Assembly (NCBI GenBank): GCA_050181465.1
Contig: JBFXDD010000027.1
Span: 1 to 64,000 of the forward strand
Reading direction: 5' to 3'
Source of the DNA: JACRLW01 sp050181465
GTDB taxonomy: Bacteria; Planctomycetota; UBA1135; UBA2386
DNA: 64,000 nt
Below, piece after piece: positions 34,774 to 45,150 of this stretch. The stretch's first letter is position 1, and each line of letters begins with the position of its first letter. The notes below the pieces were generated by a model. That model was not told where the DNA came from, searched no databases, and saw only the letters and a list, made by a program, of their open reading frames with translations. The position numbers and the translations under genes are program-made.

Positions 34774-35902
34774 TCGGCTCATGTTCGCCTCCTCCGAGCA
34801 GCCGGTCCGCGGGACTGCGCACTCCAGCCGGACCGCGGTTCAGGACGTGCGTGTAGGTCATGGTCGTAGAGACGTCGGCGTGACCGAGGAGCTCTTGTAC
34901 GGCGCGGATGTCGGAGCCGGCTTCCAGCAGATGCGTGGCGATCGAATGGCGGAAAGTATGGCAGGTGACGCGCTTGTTCAGGCCCGCGGCGAGCACGGCC
35001 CGGCGGACGGCGTGCTGGAGGACCGTCTCGTGGAGGTGATGGCGGCGGCGCTCACCCGTGACCCCGTCCACATAGCTACGCGTCGCGGGGAAGACCCACT
35101 GCGAGGCCCAGTCTCGCCCCGCGGAACGCAGCTTCCTCGCCAACGCGTTCGGCAACTCGACCCAGCCCGCACCGCGATCGAGGTCGCGCTGGTGCTGCGC
35201 CCGCACGCGCTCCATCCACACCACCAAAGCCGGGCGCGCAATCCCCGGCAGCATCGTCACGCGATCCTGATCGCCCTTGCCCGAGCGCACGACGAGCTGA
35301 TTGCGATCGAGGTCGACGTCGTTGACGCGCAGCCGGCAACACTCGAGCACGCGCAGGCCCGCACCGTAGAGAAGGGTCGCCATCAGACGCGGCACGCCTT
35401 CCATTCGCTCCAGCACCGCGCGGACATCCGCGCGCGACATCACCACCGGCAGACGCTGCCGGACCTTGGCACGCACGAAGCCGTCGAGCCAGGGCAGATC
35501 ACGGCCGAGCACGTCTCGATAGAGGAAGAGCAAGGCGGCGAGGGCTTGATTCGGCGTCGCCGCCGAGACCTGACCGCGCGTCGCGAGCGAAGACAGAAAC
35601 GCTGTGACTTGCTCCGGCCCGAGCTCCGCCGGATCGCGGCGGCCGCTGAACTCCCAGAAGCGACGCATCCAGCCGACGTAGGCATCCTCGGTGCGACGGC
35701 TGAAGTGCCGCAGGCGCATCGCTGCGCGAGCGCGATCGCCTAGTTGCAGACGGCCGACACCAGGCAGGCGCTGCGACCTCACCTCGGCGGGCGGGACGTC
35801 GTCGCTCGTCTCCCGCACGACCTCGAAGATCGGACGGACGAGCGACCACCTCCGCAGGGGTGGTCTGTCGAGCGCCGGTCCGCAGGCCATTCGCACGTTC
35901 AT
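34769..35902 (-). CDS. intI: Integron integrase (tyrosine recombinase, IntI type)
   Basis: 377 residues from the ATG at 35902; a longer start at 35983 exists. The SAM-like N-terminal domain (RLRHFSRRTEDAYVGWMRRF) lies near residues 63-150. The catalytic domain has Arg184 (YGAGLRVLECCRLR), Lys209 (RSGKGDQDR), His315/Arg318 (CHTFRHS), His341 (LLGHADV) and the nucleophile Tyr350 (TYTHV). The extra segment around 263-300 (WASQWVFPATR...RRHHLHETVLQHAVRRAV) is the IntI-specific patch absent from XerC/D; it grips the flipped-out bases of attC. It would recombine attC x attI and attC x attC. The gene reads towards the array, so readthrough from its promoter could transcribe the cassettes. Confidence 0.95.
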   Translation of the reverse strand: MNVRMACGPALDRPPLRRWSLVRPIFEVVRETSDDVPPAEVRSQRLPGVGRLQLGDRARAAMRLRHFSRRTEDAYVGWMRRFWEFSGRRDPAELGPEQVTAFLSSLATRGQVSAATPNQALAALLFLYRDVLGRDLPWLDGFVRAKVRQRLPVVMSRADVRAVLERMEGVPRLMATLLYGAGLRVLECCRLRVNDVDLDRNQLVVRSGKGDQDRVTMLPGIARPALVVWMERVRAQHQRDLDRGAGWVELPNALARKLRSAGRDWASQWVFPATRSYVDGVTGERRRHHLHETVLQHAVRRAVLAAGLNKRVTCHTFRHSIATHLLEAGSDIRAVQELLGHADVSTTMTYTHVLNRGPAGVRSPADRLLGGGEHEPS

Positions 35903-36960
35903 CCTCTTGGCATTACTCCGTCCGGCGAGGGACGCTAGCAACACAGCCCGTTGCCTGCAAGCACCGACGCGAGGGCGGCCCACTCGACTCAGGCCTGGAA
36001 CTGCCGCCTGGCTACGAGATTGACCAGGCCGTCACGGGCGATCGCCCACGGCCCACATCGACAAACGATGGTCATGATCGCCGCGTTCGCCTCCAACGAC
36101 GTCTAGTCCACCGCCAAGGTCTCGCTGCTCACCGGGCCTTTCTCTCTCGCAATCTTCACGACAAGTGCGAACTTATCCAAGCGCTCCACGCGAGCGAGCG
36201 ATCTGGTTCAGATCACGCTCTGTGCCAAGAGCGAGCTGGAACTCAGGCATCCGGCCCGCGCAAAGCGCCGACGATGTCATCTTCGGCGAATCCGCACGAC
36301 CGTTCGCTGCTCAACCATTTCGTTTCCTTCTCCCGTAGCCGATTGATCTTGCCCTGCAGGGCAGCGAGAGCCTCGACGTGCTGGCACTCCACCTTGGTCA
36401 CGTCGATCGAGATGCGACTGATCGTGGCGGCCGCGAGGTTCAATCGACCGGCAAGCGCTCATCCTGGAGCCGACTGCCCTCGAGAACTGCGCGTCTTCCC
36501 GGGCGGTCGGCGTCACGGGGCGCAGGAGCGCGTTCCCGGTTGGGAAGAGTCATTCGTTCGAGCTTTGGACCGTGAGAGAGAATCGCCAACCTCGTTGGAG
36601 TCTCGCTTGCGCTGCCACGATCGAAAGCTCGCCGGTTGCGAGCTCGCCGATCTTCGCGAGGCCCGACTCCACGGCGAGTCGGACCACCAGCACGGACGGG
36701 TCGTCGAACTCGCCGTCGAACTGCCCGAAGTGGCACCTCAGCAATCCACGGATATTCCGACGGCCAGACCTATGGTCTCGAGAGCGCACTCAGAACGCGA
36801 AGTCCTCCGAGAGCTGCGATAGTAGAGCCAGATCTCCACGTTCACCCCGCGACGAAGACTCGCAAGACAAACACCCCGACGTGATGAAAGCCCGTCGAGG
36901 TTCCATGGATTCTCCACCGCTGCGCTCGCCGTCTCGAGTAAGCGCCTCGCCTGGGGCTCG
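35903..36960. other. Sparse region between intI and the carboxylesterase gene
   Basis: About 1 kb with no confident gene. Two short - strand frames look partly coding: 36243-36443 (66 aa, MNLAAATISRISIDVTKVEC then QGKINRLREKETKWL) and 36550-36789 (79 aa, with FDDPSVLVVRLAVESGLAKI). The second could be a piece of a frameshifted gene continuing from about 36960, where an overlapping frame has GVNVEIWLYYRSSRRTS. No family match. It should also contain the intI promoter; no clear -35/-10 pair was seen. Confidence 0.35.
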
Positions 36961-38634
<1,674 letters not shown>

Positions 38635-38765
38635 GGGGCCAGTGTCCGCAGCGGTAGCTCGCATCTCCACAGTCGACGACGCGAGCCTGAGCATGTCGAT
38701 GCGCGGATTCGCCGGCGCATCCCGCGATGCCGGCATGGATTGCCCGGAATCGCCGTCCGCTCCCT

Positions 38766-39189
38766 CATGCTGCCTCCACCTCGCGCAGAGCTCGCTCGAG
38801 GAGATCCGCAACGTCACAGCGCTCAGCCCAGTCTCGCAGTTCCGAGCGGTCGAGCGCGTTGCCCTGGACCTTCAACACTCCGAGCACGTCACGCCACGGT
38901 CGATCGCTGAGCTCTCCGCCCGCCCGGAACCAGATCAGCTCCTGGATGACATTCCCCTCCCAGGGCGGTCCAGGTGCAGTTCTTCACAGGCCGGGACGAA
39001 CCGATCCAGGCGCAGCTTGGTCGACGGATGCAGCGCCTGGATTGCACGTCGGCAGCGGACTTCCTCGAGCGCCCACTTTCGTACCACCAAGAATTCACCG
39101 CCGAGCAGGCAACGCAACCCGAGCTTCTCCAGCCCATCCGTCGCCAGAAGAACAATCTCCAGATGGTCGGGGTCTCTCAAAGGCCCCAC
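38766..39189 (-). pseudogene. Nucleotidyltransferase-like protein remnant (frameshifted)
   Basis: The first frame (39189-38935) contains DPDHLEIVLLATDGLEKLGL, RCLLGGEFLVVRKWALEEV and KLRLDRFVPACEEL. A second frame ending at 38766 contains IQELIWFRAGGELSDRPWRD, then VLGVLKVQGNALDRSELRDW and a DVADLLERALREV end. Together they follow the pattern of small nucleotidyltransferase-like proteins (LGG...DLF..., ...LEWYR.GGE.SDRQWRDVLGVLK...LL.RAL), with a frameshift near 38930-38960 and the N-terminal catalytic part decayed. The gene is probably dead. Confidence 0.6.
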
Positions 39190-39468
39190 GCCTCCGCATC
39201 AACGCGGGACCGACGCGCTGCGCACCCACGTGACGATGCAACTCCTCCTCGGAGGCATCCGGATGACGCAGCCGAGCGCCCGCCAGCGCGACGCGATGGA
39301 CGAACTGCGACGCCGTGACCCCAAGAAGAAGACGCTGTCGGGTGTCAGAGTCCGCAGATGTCCGAACAGCGCGCGGTCCACCCACTCGGCGACGTCCTGG
39401 GACTGTGATACGTAGTCACTCACTCGCCGAGAGGTATCACTCCGGGCACGCGGCAGGGCATCCGACAC
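39190..39468 (-). pseudogene. Remnant of a small partner gene of the nucleotidyltransferase
   Basis: Two overlapping frames hold pieces of one small protein: VSDYVSQSQDVAEWVDRALF then HLRTLTPDSVFFLG, and, shifted, LLLGVTASQFVHRVALAGAR then LRHPDASEEELHRHVGAQR. The 'RHPDASEEEL' motif is typical of a short helical protein commonly encoded just before such nucleotidyltransferase-like genes. At least one frameshift separates the pieces. Low confidence, based on remembered patterns. Confidence 0.45.
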
Positions 39469-39521
39469 CTATCGGCGAGTGCACCGAGACCCTGCTCCAC
39501 GTCGCGCCGCCTTGGATCGCC

Positions 39522-40877
39522 TTACAGGCGCTTGTGCGCGCGGAGGTACTCCGCCAGTTCGTCGTACTGCCCGCTCTCGTTGGCATAGCGGACATGGTTC
39601 TTGGCCGAGGCAAGCCACTCCTCGGCGGTGCTGCGCATCGCACGCAGCGCGTTGAGCAGATCGGCCGTCGTGACCGGCTCGAGCTTGCCGCCCATCAGCG
39701 AGGCTTCGAGCGCCCGCTCGCTTGCACGCTCGGCGAGCGCGCGCATGTCCGCACCGGTGAACAGGTTGGTGGACTTGAGAACCTTTCGGACGTCGAGCTT
39801 GTCCTTGCCGGGGACCTTCGCCAGCGCGTTGCGCAGGATGGACTCACGCGCGGCCTCGTCGGGCGGCGGCACGAAGAGCACACGGTCGAAGCGGCCGGGA
39901 CGGCGGAACGCGGAGTCGACGTTCCACGGCATGTTGGTCGCGGCGAACAGCAACACGCCGTCGTTGCGCCCGCTCACGCCGTCCATCTCCTGCAAGAGCT
40001 GGTCGACCAGTGTCTTCCAGAAGTGCGATTCGACTCGCCCGCGCGCGCCGCCGAGCGCATCGAACTCGTCGAAGAACAATACGGTGGGCGTCTGCCGTCG
40101 CGCCTCTGCGAAGAGGGCATGCAAGAGCTTCTCACTCTCGCCCCAATACTTGTCCACGATCTCGTGGATCCCCACCGACACGAACCGCGCCTTGCACTCG
40201 CCCGCCACCGCACGCGCGATGAAGGTCTTGCCGCAACCGGGCGGTCCGTAGAGCAGGATCCCGCCGCCGCCGCTGCGTCCGAAGGAGCGATAGATCTCGG
40301 GGTTCTGGAACGGCGCGATGATCTTCAACCGGATCTGCCGCTTGACCTCGTCGAGGCCGGCGACGTCGGCGAAGGTCGTCACGAGTCCCGACCAATCGAA
40401 CTGACTCGCCCAATCCTCGGGATCGAGCGTCTCGCCGACGGCCGCGGCCTCGGGGGCTCGATCGGACTCGGACGACGAATCGCGCACCGGCGTCGGCGGT
40501 GCAGACTGCGCAGAATCAGCCGGCAGAATCGGCGGTGCCGACTCGATCCCCGTCGCCTCGTCCTCGCCGCCGCGCGCGCGAACCACCCGCGCCAACTCCG
40601 CGCGCATCGCCGCATCGTTGGGGTCCTTCGCCAGCAGATCCTCGGCTAGGATCAACGCCTCCGCGAGCTGCCCCTCTTCGCGCAGCAACGGCACGAGGCG
40701 TCGCTTCGCGCGGTCTGCCACGCCGGCGTCGATCTGCGCCGTGCGCAACGCCGCGATCGCCTCGGGGCGCCGCTTTCCGCTCGCGAGGAGATCGGCATAC
40801 AGGAGCCACAAGAGCCCGGCGCGAGGGTCACGCTCGACGACGGCACGCAGAGCGACGAGAAGATCCGGATCGATCAT
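39522..40877 (-). CDS. AAA+ ATPase with N-terminal TPR-like region
   Basis: 451 residues from the ATG at 40877, which overlaps the stop of the TPR gene (ATGA). Residues 1-100 form helical repeats (LLWLLYADLLASGKRRPEAI), followed by a Pro/Ser/Glu-rich linker. The AAA domain lies near 165-400, with Walker A GPPGCGKT at 211-218, Walker B LFFDEFDAL at 267-275, the second region of homology RRPGRFDRVLF, and a C-terminal helical lid. It is closest in pattern to Vps4/FtsH-type classical AAA proteins, without a protease domain. It is likely a hexameric remodeller; its target is unknown. Confidence 0.88.
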   Translation of the reverse strand: MIDPDLLVALRAVVERDPRAGLLWLLYADLLASGKRRPEAIAALRTAQIDAGVADRAKRRLVPLLREEGQLAEALILAEDLLAKDPNDAAMRAELARVVRARGGEDEATGIESAPPILPADSAQSAPPTPVRDSSSESDRAPEAAAVGETLDPEDWASQFDWSGLVTTFADVAGLDEVKRQIRLKIIAPFQNPEIYRSFGRSGGGGILLYGPPGCGKTFIARAVAGECKARFVSVGIHEIVDKYWGESEKLLHALFAEARRQTPTVLFFDEFDALGGARGRVESHFWKTLVDQLLQEMDGVSGRNDGVLLFAATNMPWNVDSAFRRPGRFDRVLFVPPPDEAARESILRNALAKVPGKDKLDVRKVLKSTNLFTGADMRALAERASERALEASLMGGKLEPVTTADLLNALRAMRSTAEEWLASAKNHVRYANESGQYDELAEYLRAHKRL

Positions 40878-41842
40878 CGGAGCGGGAACCAACGGGTCCA
40901 TCGGCGAAGGATCGGCATTCCGATCCACGTGTACAGGACAAAGATCAGATAGCCCAAGCCGACCCAAGCGATCGCCCCTTTGTCCACACCCATCGCGCGC
41001 ATCCCGCGCAGCGTGCCGGCGAGCACGATCCACACCGTGAATTGCTTGCCCGGCAACTTGTCGACGAGATGTCCGAACCAATACAGCGGCAATCCGCCGG
41101 GTCGCGTCAGGGGATCGACTGTCTCGAACATCTCCGCGTTGCGAGTGCTCGGATCGATACGGACGGCCTCGCGAAGGAGGTCGCGCGCACGAAGCGGATG
41201 TCCCGATTGGAATGCCGCGATCGCCAACGCGATGTAACCGGAATCCTCGTCGGGCGCGGCCCGCAGCGCTCCGGCTCCGTGGTGCGCTGCTTCCTCGTGC
41301 CGCTTCTGTGCCGACAAGATCAGCGACAGAGTCGAATGGGAATCCTCGTCCTCGGGATCGAGTGCGAGCGCGGCGCGCGTGACCCGTTCGGCCTTCTCCA
41401 ACTTGTCCACGCGATAGAGCAAGCGCGCATAGGCCCGCAGGTAATGGACGTCCTCCGGATCCCGACGCAACGCCGCGAGAATCACTGTCTCGGCCTCGCT
41501 GTGTCGACCACTCTCGGTCAACGCCAGCGCGAGCACGAAACTCGCGCGCCAATGCGTGGCATCGATCGCGAGAGCTTCCTTCGCCGTGTCGACGGCCTCA
41601 CCGTGCCGCTCCTCGGCGAGCCGCACGTGCGCGAGGAGCGCCAGCAACTCCGCGGACTGCGCATGTTGCGCGAGACCCTCGCGCACCGCTGCTTCGGCCT
41701 CCGCATGGCGACCCATCTGCAGGTACCGCTCGGCCCGCATGAGGAAGGATGCACCAGTCGAGATCCCGGCGAGATCCGACGGATCCTGCCCGTCCGACTC
41801 GAAGTCCTCCGGCTCGAAACTCCCCGATTCGTCTTCGTTCAT
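40874..41842 (-). CDS. TPR-repeat protein with C-terminal membrane segments
   Basis: A 322-residue protein. After an acidic start, about five TPR units are visible (AERYLQMGRHAEAEAAVREG, ALIDATHW-like unit, YLRAYARLLYRVDKLEKAER, ALALDPEDEDSHSTLSLILS). Two hydrophobic segments lie near residues 255-310 (FTVWIVLAGTLRGM, IAWVGLGYLIFVLYTWIGMP). The repeats would face the cytoplasm and bind partner proteins. Coupled by a 4-bp overlap to the AAA gene, so the two probably work together. Confidence 0.82.
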   Translation of the reverse strand: MNEDESGSFEPEDFESDGQDPSDLAGISTGASFLMRAERYLQMGRHAEAEAAVREGLAQHAQSAELLALLAHVRLAEERHGEAVDTAKEALAIDATHWRASFVLALALTESGRHSEAETVILAALRRDPEDVHYLRAYARLLYRVDKLEKAERVTRAALALDPEDEDSHSTLSLILSAQKRHEEAAHHGAGALRAAPDEDSGYIALAIAAFQSGHPLRARDLLREAVRIDPSTRNAEMFETVDPLTRPGGLPLYWFGHLVDKLPGKQFTVWIVLAGTLRGMRAMGVDKGAIAWVGLGYLIFVLYTWIGMPILRRWTRWFPLR

Positions 41843-41851
41843 TGTCTGGAC

Positions 41852-42361
41852 TCAACGCTTGGCGAGGTAAGTGATCCCCACCGCAAGTGCGATGTTGAGG
41901 AGGAAGAAGACGGACCCGATCCGGAACGCGCTTCGTTCCTCACCACTGCTGCGCTCCCAGATGTCGTAGCGCTTCGCCTGTGCACCCAAGATCGCCAATG
42001 CCGGCGCCACGGCGACGACCTGGAGCGCGAAGCGAAGGAAAGATCGCAGCTCAGGCTTGCCGCGCAGGTCGGGGGCAAACCACAGGAACGCGACGTGGGT
42101 TGCGAGGAATACGAGGAGGAAGGCAGCCGCCGTCGGCAGCACCGCGCGCGGTCGGCCGAGCCGTCGCCAGTTCGTCGCCATCAGGACTCCGCCCAATAGT
42201 GCACCGGTGAAGAACACCACGAGTGTGAGCGAGATCGGTCGGTAGGGGCGATCGAAGGCCGCGAGGTCGAGGTCTTTCGTGACGACCGGCTCGAACAGGT
42301 CCGCCAGTTCGACTCCCAAGTGACCCGACGATTCGGCGGCGTTCACCTCGACGGCCCTCAT
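41852..42361 (-). CDS. Hypothetical membrane protein
   Basis: 169 residues from the ATG at 42361, coupled to the upstream peptidase gene by an ATGA overlap. A soluble acidic start of about 55 residues is followed by four hydrophobic segments (LTLVVFFTGALLGGVLMA, LPTAAAFLLVFLATHVAFLW, VVAVAPALAILGA, SVFFLLNIALAVGITYL). No family recognised. It belongs to the operon peptidase - membrane protein - TPR - AAA ATPase. Confidence 0.75.
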   Translation of the reverse strand: MRAVEVNAAESSGHLGVELADLFEPVVTKDLDLAAFDRPYRPISLTLVVFFTGALLGGVLMATNWRRLGRPRAVLPTAAAFLLVFLATHVAFLWFAPDLRGKPELRSFLRFALQVVAVAPALAILGAQAKRYDIWERSSGEERSAFRIGSVFFLLNIALAVGITYLAKR

Positions 42362-43482
42362 CGGCCCTCCCCCCACAACCATGTGCGCAATCCCCGCGCG
42401 CAGCGCTCGACGAGATCGAGATCGACCCACTCACCGGTTTGATGTGCCATCGCCTTGGTGCCGGGGCCGAAGTTGACCGCGGGGACGCCCAGCATCGAGA
42501 ACCGCCCCACATCCGTCCAGGCCTGCTTGCTGCCGATCTCGAGTCCGCCGAGCGCGTCGCGCACCGCTCCGCTCAGAGTCTCGAGGAGCGGATGCTCGCG
42601 CACGACCGCCCCGCTGGGCCAGAAGCTCGTGATCTCGAACTCGCCGACGTCGGCAACCAGTTCGCGGAGGGTCGCGATCACGTCCTCCCTCGTCCGGTCC
42701 GGGGCGAAGCGAAGATTCAGCCCGATCTCGCAGCGTTCGGGAATGACGTTGATCGCATCGGGCACCACCTTGCAGGTCGTCGCGCTGACGACCTCGATCC
42801 ACGGCAATCCATCGATCTCGCGGGGCATGACGTCTCGCGCCGCGAGGCGAGCCAACAGCGGCGCCGCCTTCTCGAGCGCGTTCACACCCTGCCACGGCCG
42901 CGCGGCGTGCGCCGCCTTGCCGGCGATCGTCACGCGAACCTGCGCCGCCCCCATGCAGCCCAGTTCGATGCGGCCGTCGGTCGGCTCCATCACCAACGCC
43001 AGCGCGACGTCGGGCAGCGCGAAGAGACCGGCGGCGACCGCCGCGTCGAGGATCGCCGGCAGCGCACTCGCCTCGTAGGGACCCTCTTCGCGCGCGTAGA
43101 GAATCGCCGCGAGATCGACGTGCGCCGGCGCCCGCGCGGCACGCGCTACGAGATCGAGGATCGTCGCGACCGCGGCCTTCATGTCCGACGCGCCGAGCCC
43201 GAACAGCCGGCGGCCCTCGGTGCGCACCGGATTGGGTTCGGTGCTGCGCACCGTGTCGAGATGTCCGCACAAGAGCACGAGCGGTCGCCCTGGCCGAAGC
43301 ACCCGCGGCAGGACGGCGAGCGAGTCGTCGGCGCGCACGATCCGCGCCACGCCGCGCTGCCCTAGCCAGTGCGCCACGTGCTCCGCGAGCGGGCCTTCCG
43401 ACCCATAGGGACTGGCGACCCGCAGCAACTCGGCGCTCAACTCCGCCAGGTCCGCGCCGCCCTCGTCTCGCGTCACACTCAT
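42358..43482 (-). CDS. M20-family peptidase (DapE/ArgE type)
   Basis: A 374-residue di-zinc amidohydrolase. Metal and catalytic landmarks: LCGHLDTVRSTEP (His and catalytic Asp), GLGASDMKAAVATIL (bridging Asp), YAREEGPYEAS (catalytic and metal Glu), VMEPTDGRIELGCMG, the dimerisation-domain motif GKAAHAARPWQGVNA (His), and AMAHQTGEWVDL (metal His). This pattern best fits succinyl-diaminopimelate desuccinylase (lysine/peptidoglycan precursor synthesis); acetylornithine deacetylase remains possible. The ATG at 43482 is the only good start. Confidence 0.87.
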   Translation of the reverse strand: MSVTRDEGGADLAELSAELLRVASPYGSEGPLAEHVAHWLGQRGVARIVRADDSLAVLPRVLRPGRPLVLLCGHLDTVRSTEPNPVRTEGRRLFGLGASDMKAAVATILDLVARAARAPAHVDLAAILYAREEGPYEASALPAILDAAVAAGLFALPDVALALVMEPTDGRIELGCMGAAQVRVTIAGKAAHAARPWQGVNALEKAAPLLARLAARDVMPREIDGLPWIEVVSATTCKVVPDAINVIPERCEIGLNLRFAPDRTREDVIATLRELVADVGEFEITSFWPSGAVVREHPLLETLSGAVRDALGGLEIGSKQAWTDVGRFSMLGVPAVNFGPGTKAMAHQTGEWVDLDLVERCARGLRTWLWGEGR

Positions 43483-43566
43483 GGGCGAGGAAGACTCGCC
43501 GAGCGAGCCGAGGATCGCAAGCCGCCCTTCCCGTCGCGGCCTCGATCCGGTGTGATCGCCGCCTGA

Positions 43567-44220
43567 ATGCAAGAGCCCAAGGCCGGTAGGCCGCCCGACT
43601 TGACCGCAGTCGAGGAAATCCAACTGGTAATCGGTGCCAAGGGCGGCGATCGACCGGCGTTCGAAGTGCTGGTCGAACGCTACCACGGCAAGGCAATCGC
43701 CGTCGCGATGGGCTACGTGCGCAATCGCGACGACGCCGCCGAGCTCGCGCAAGAAGCCTTCATGCGAGCCTGGCGCGGGTTGACGGGCTTCCGCGACGGC
43801 GAGCCCTTCGCGCCCTGGTTCTTCCGCATCCTCCGCAACGCCTGCCTCAGTTTCCTCGAGCGCAAGAAGCACCGCCGCGCGCTCTCGATCCACGCTCCGA
43901 GCGAGGATCAGCCCGGCATCGACGTCGGCGATCCCGTCGGCCGACGTCCCGACGAACTCGTCGATTCCAAGGACAGCGCCAGCGCATTCCGCGCGGCGCT
44001 CGACCGCCTCACCCTCGCCCACCGCGAGATCATCGTGCTCCGTCACCTCCAAGAACTCGAATACTCCGAGATCGCTGCGACCCTGAACATCCCGATCGGG
44101 ACCGTCATGTCGCGCCTCTTCCACGCGCGGCGCAAGTTGCGCGAACTGCTCGAACCGTGGCTGCCCGAGGGTGCTGCGGAGCCGTGCACCCCGTCACCCA
44201 AAGTCCGCCCCAAGTCGTGA
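43567..44220 (+). CDS. ECF RNA polymerase sigma factor
   Basis: A 217-residue sigma-70 family ECF factor. Sigma region 2 lies near residues 28-95 (FEVLVERYHGKAIAVAMGYV, RNRDDAAELAQEAFMRAW, FAPWFFRILRNACLSFLERK), then a linker, then region 4 near 140-195 (LDRLTLAHREIIVLRHLQEL, EYSEIAATLNIPIGTVMSRL, FHARRKLRELL). It recruits RNA polymerase to stress or envelope promoters. The next gene, 11 bp downstream, is its likely anti-sigma factor. Confidence 0.94.
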   Translation: MQEPKAGRPPDLTAVEEIQLVIGAKGGDRPAFEVLVERYHGKAIAVAMGYVRNRDDAAELAQEAFMRAWRGLTGFRDGEPFAPWFFRILRNACLSFLERKKHRRALSIHAPSEDQPGIDVGDPVGRRPDELVDSKDSASAFRAALDRLTLAHREIIVLRHLQELEYSEIAATLNIPIGTVMSRLFHARRKLRELLEPWLPEGAAEPCTPSPKVRPKS

Positions 44221-44231
44221 GGGCAGATCCC

Positions 44232-44687
44232 ATGAACGCTGAACCTCACGATCCGCCGCTGAGCGAGCGACAGGCCTTGATGATGGCCTATGTCGACGAC
44301 GAACTGAGCGCGGCCGATCGCCGTCGCTTCGAAGCGATGCTCGCCGAAGATCCCGGCCTCGCCGCCGAGACTGCCGATTACCAGACCATGCTGCAGCTCG
44401 GCCACGCCGCTGCGAGCCTCGAGCCCACCGATCGCGAACTGCGCCGCTTCTGGTCGCGCTTCTACAACAAGACCCAGTGGAACCTCGGGCTGATCCTGTT
44501 CCTGTCGGGACTGCTGATCTTGCTCGGGTTCTGCTTCCAGTGCTTCGTGATCGAGGCCGAGCTGCCGCTGCTGGTGAAGATCGCGATCGGCTGCACTCTC
44601 GCCGGCGGCTGCTTGCTCGGTTGGTCGGTCTTCCGCCAGCGCCGCATCCAACACCGCTTCGATCGCTACCGCGGAGTCCTCCGATGA
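44232..44687 (+). CDS. Putative membrane anti-sigma factor
   Basis: 151 residues from the ATG at 44232. The N-terminal helical part (LMMAYVDDELSAADRRRFEA, MLAEDPGLAAETADYQTM) matches the anti-sigma zinc-finger-like fold, but the usual His-Cys-Cys zinc ligands are absent. Two transmembrane helices follow (LGLILFLSGLLILLGFCFQC, LVKIAIGCTLAGGCLLGWSV). Position after an ECF sigma gene supports the call. It would hold the sigma factor at the membrane. ATGA overlap with the next gene. Confidence 0.8.
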   Translation: MNAEPHDPPLSERQALMMAYVDDELSAADRRRFEAMLAEDPGLAAETADYQTMLQLGHAAASLEPTDRELRRFWSRFYNKTQWNLGLILFLSGLLILLGFCFQCFVIEAELPLLVKIAIGCTLAGGCLLGWSVFRQRRIQHRFDRYRGVLR

Positions 44688-45073
44688 CCGAGATGATCGT
44701 CGTCACCACCGAGCAGGTCCCCGGCCGCCGGATGCTCGCCGCCGTCGGCATCGCGAAGGGCACCGCCATCCGCACCCGACACCTCGGCCACGACTTCATC
44801 GAGTGGCTGCGCAACCTGTTCGGCGGCGAGCTCGACCACTACGTGAAGATGTTCGCCGAGACCCGCGAACAGGCCCTCGACCGACTGCGGCAAGACGCCC
44901 GGCGCCTGGGCGCCGACGCGGTGGTCGGGCTGCGCTTCGAGACCAGCAAGATCGCCAGCGGGGCCGCGGAGGTGCTGGTCTACGGCACCGCCGTGCGGCT
45001 TTGCCCCGCGTCCCCGGCCGGGGGCCACGGCGAGGCCGACGCCCGCGCCGGCTTGGACCTTCGCGACGCCTGA
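44684..45073 (+). CDS. YbjQ/UPF0145-family protein
   Basis: A 129-residue protein from the ATG at 44684. The family features are TEQVPGRRMLAAVGIAKGTA, the region GELDHYVKMFAETREQALDR, and LGADAVVGLRFETSKIASGA ending in EVLVYGTAVRL. Members form pentamers and are listed as putative heavy-metal-binding proteins; the role is unproven. The C-terminal 25 residues are a Gly/Ala/Asp extension. Coupled to the anti-sigma gene. Confidence 0.9.
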   Translation: MTEMIVVTTEQVPGRRMLAAVGIAKGTAIRTRHLGHDFIEWLRNLFGGELDHYVKMFAETREQALDRLRQDARRLGADAVVGLRFETSKIASGAAEVLVYGTAVRLCPASPAGGHGEADARAGLDLRDA

Positions 45074-45150
45074 GTCCCCGCCCCGACTGAACCATTGCGG
45101 CCGGCGACCGTTCGTCCGACTCTGTCGGCGAACGCGTCGCCAACCCCGCC

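Larger units (their letters stand above)
26148..35902 (-). mobile_element. Chromosomal integron: intI plus 16 gene cassettes
   Basis: A tyrosine integrase of IntI type (34769-35902) is followed by 16 consecutive cassettes. Each holds one or a few small genes on the - strand and ends in an attC-like site with inverted RYYYAAC/GTTRRRY cores. Gene starts lie mostly 6-30 nt inside each cassette, and most stops lie in or next to the following attC, as in known integrons. The attC sites are mostly of one sequence family, as in sedentary chromosomal integrons. The integrase has the same orientation as the cassettes, so the array follows its 3' end. Sites nearest the integrase match the consensus; those at 26-28 kb are degenerate. 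Confidence 0.9.

Noticed and set aside
34769..35902. Integrase could be XerC/XerD
   Set aside because: It contains the IntI-specific insertion (HHLHETVLQHAV) and is followed by attC sites; XerC/D lack both.
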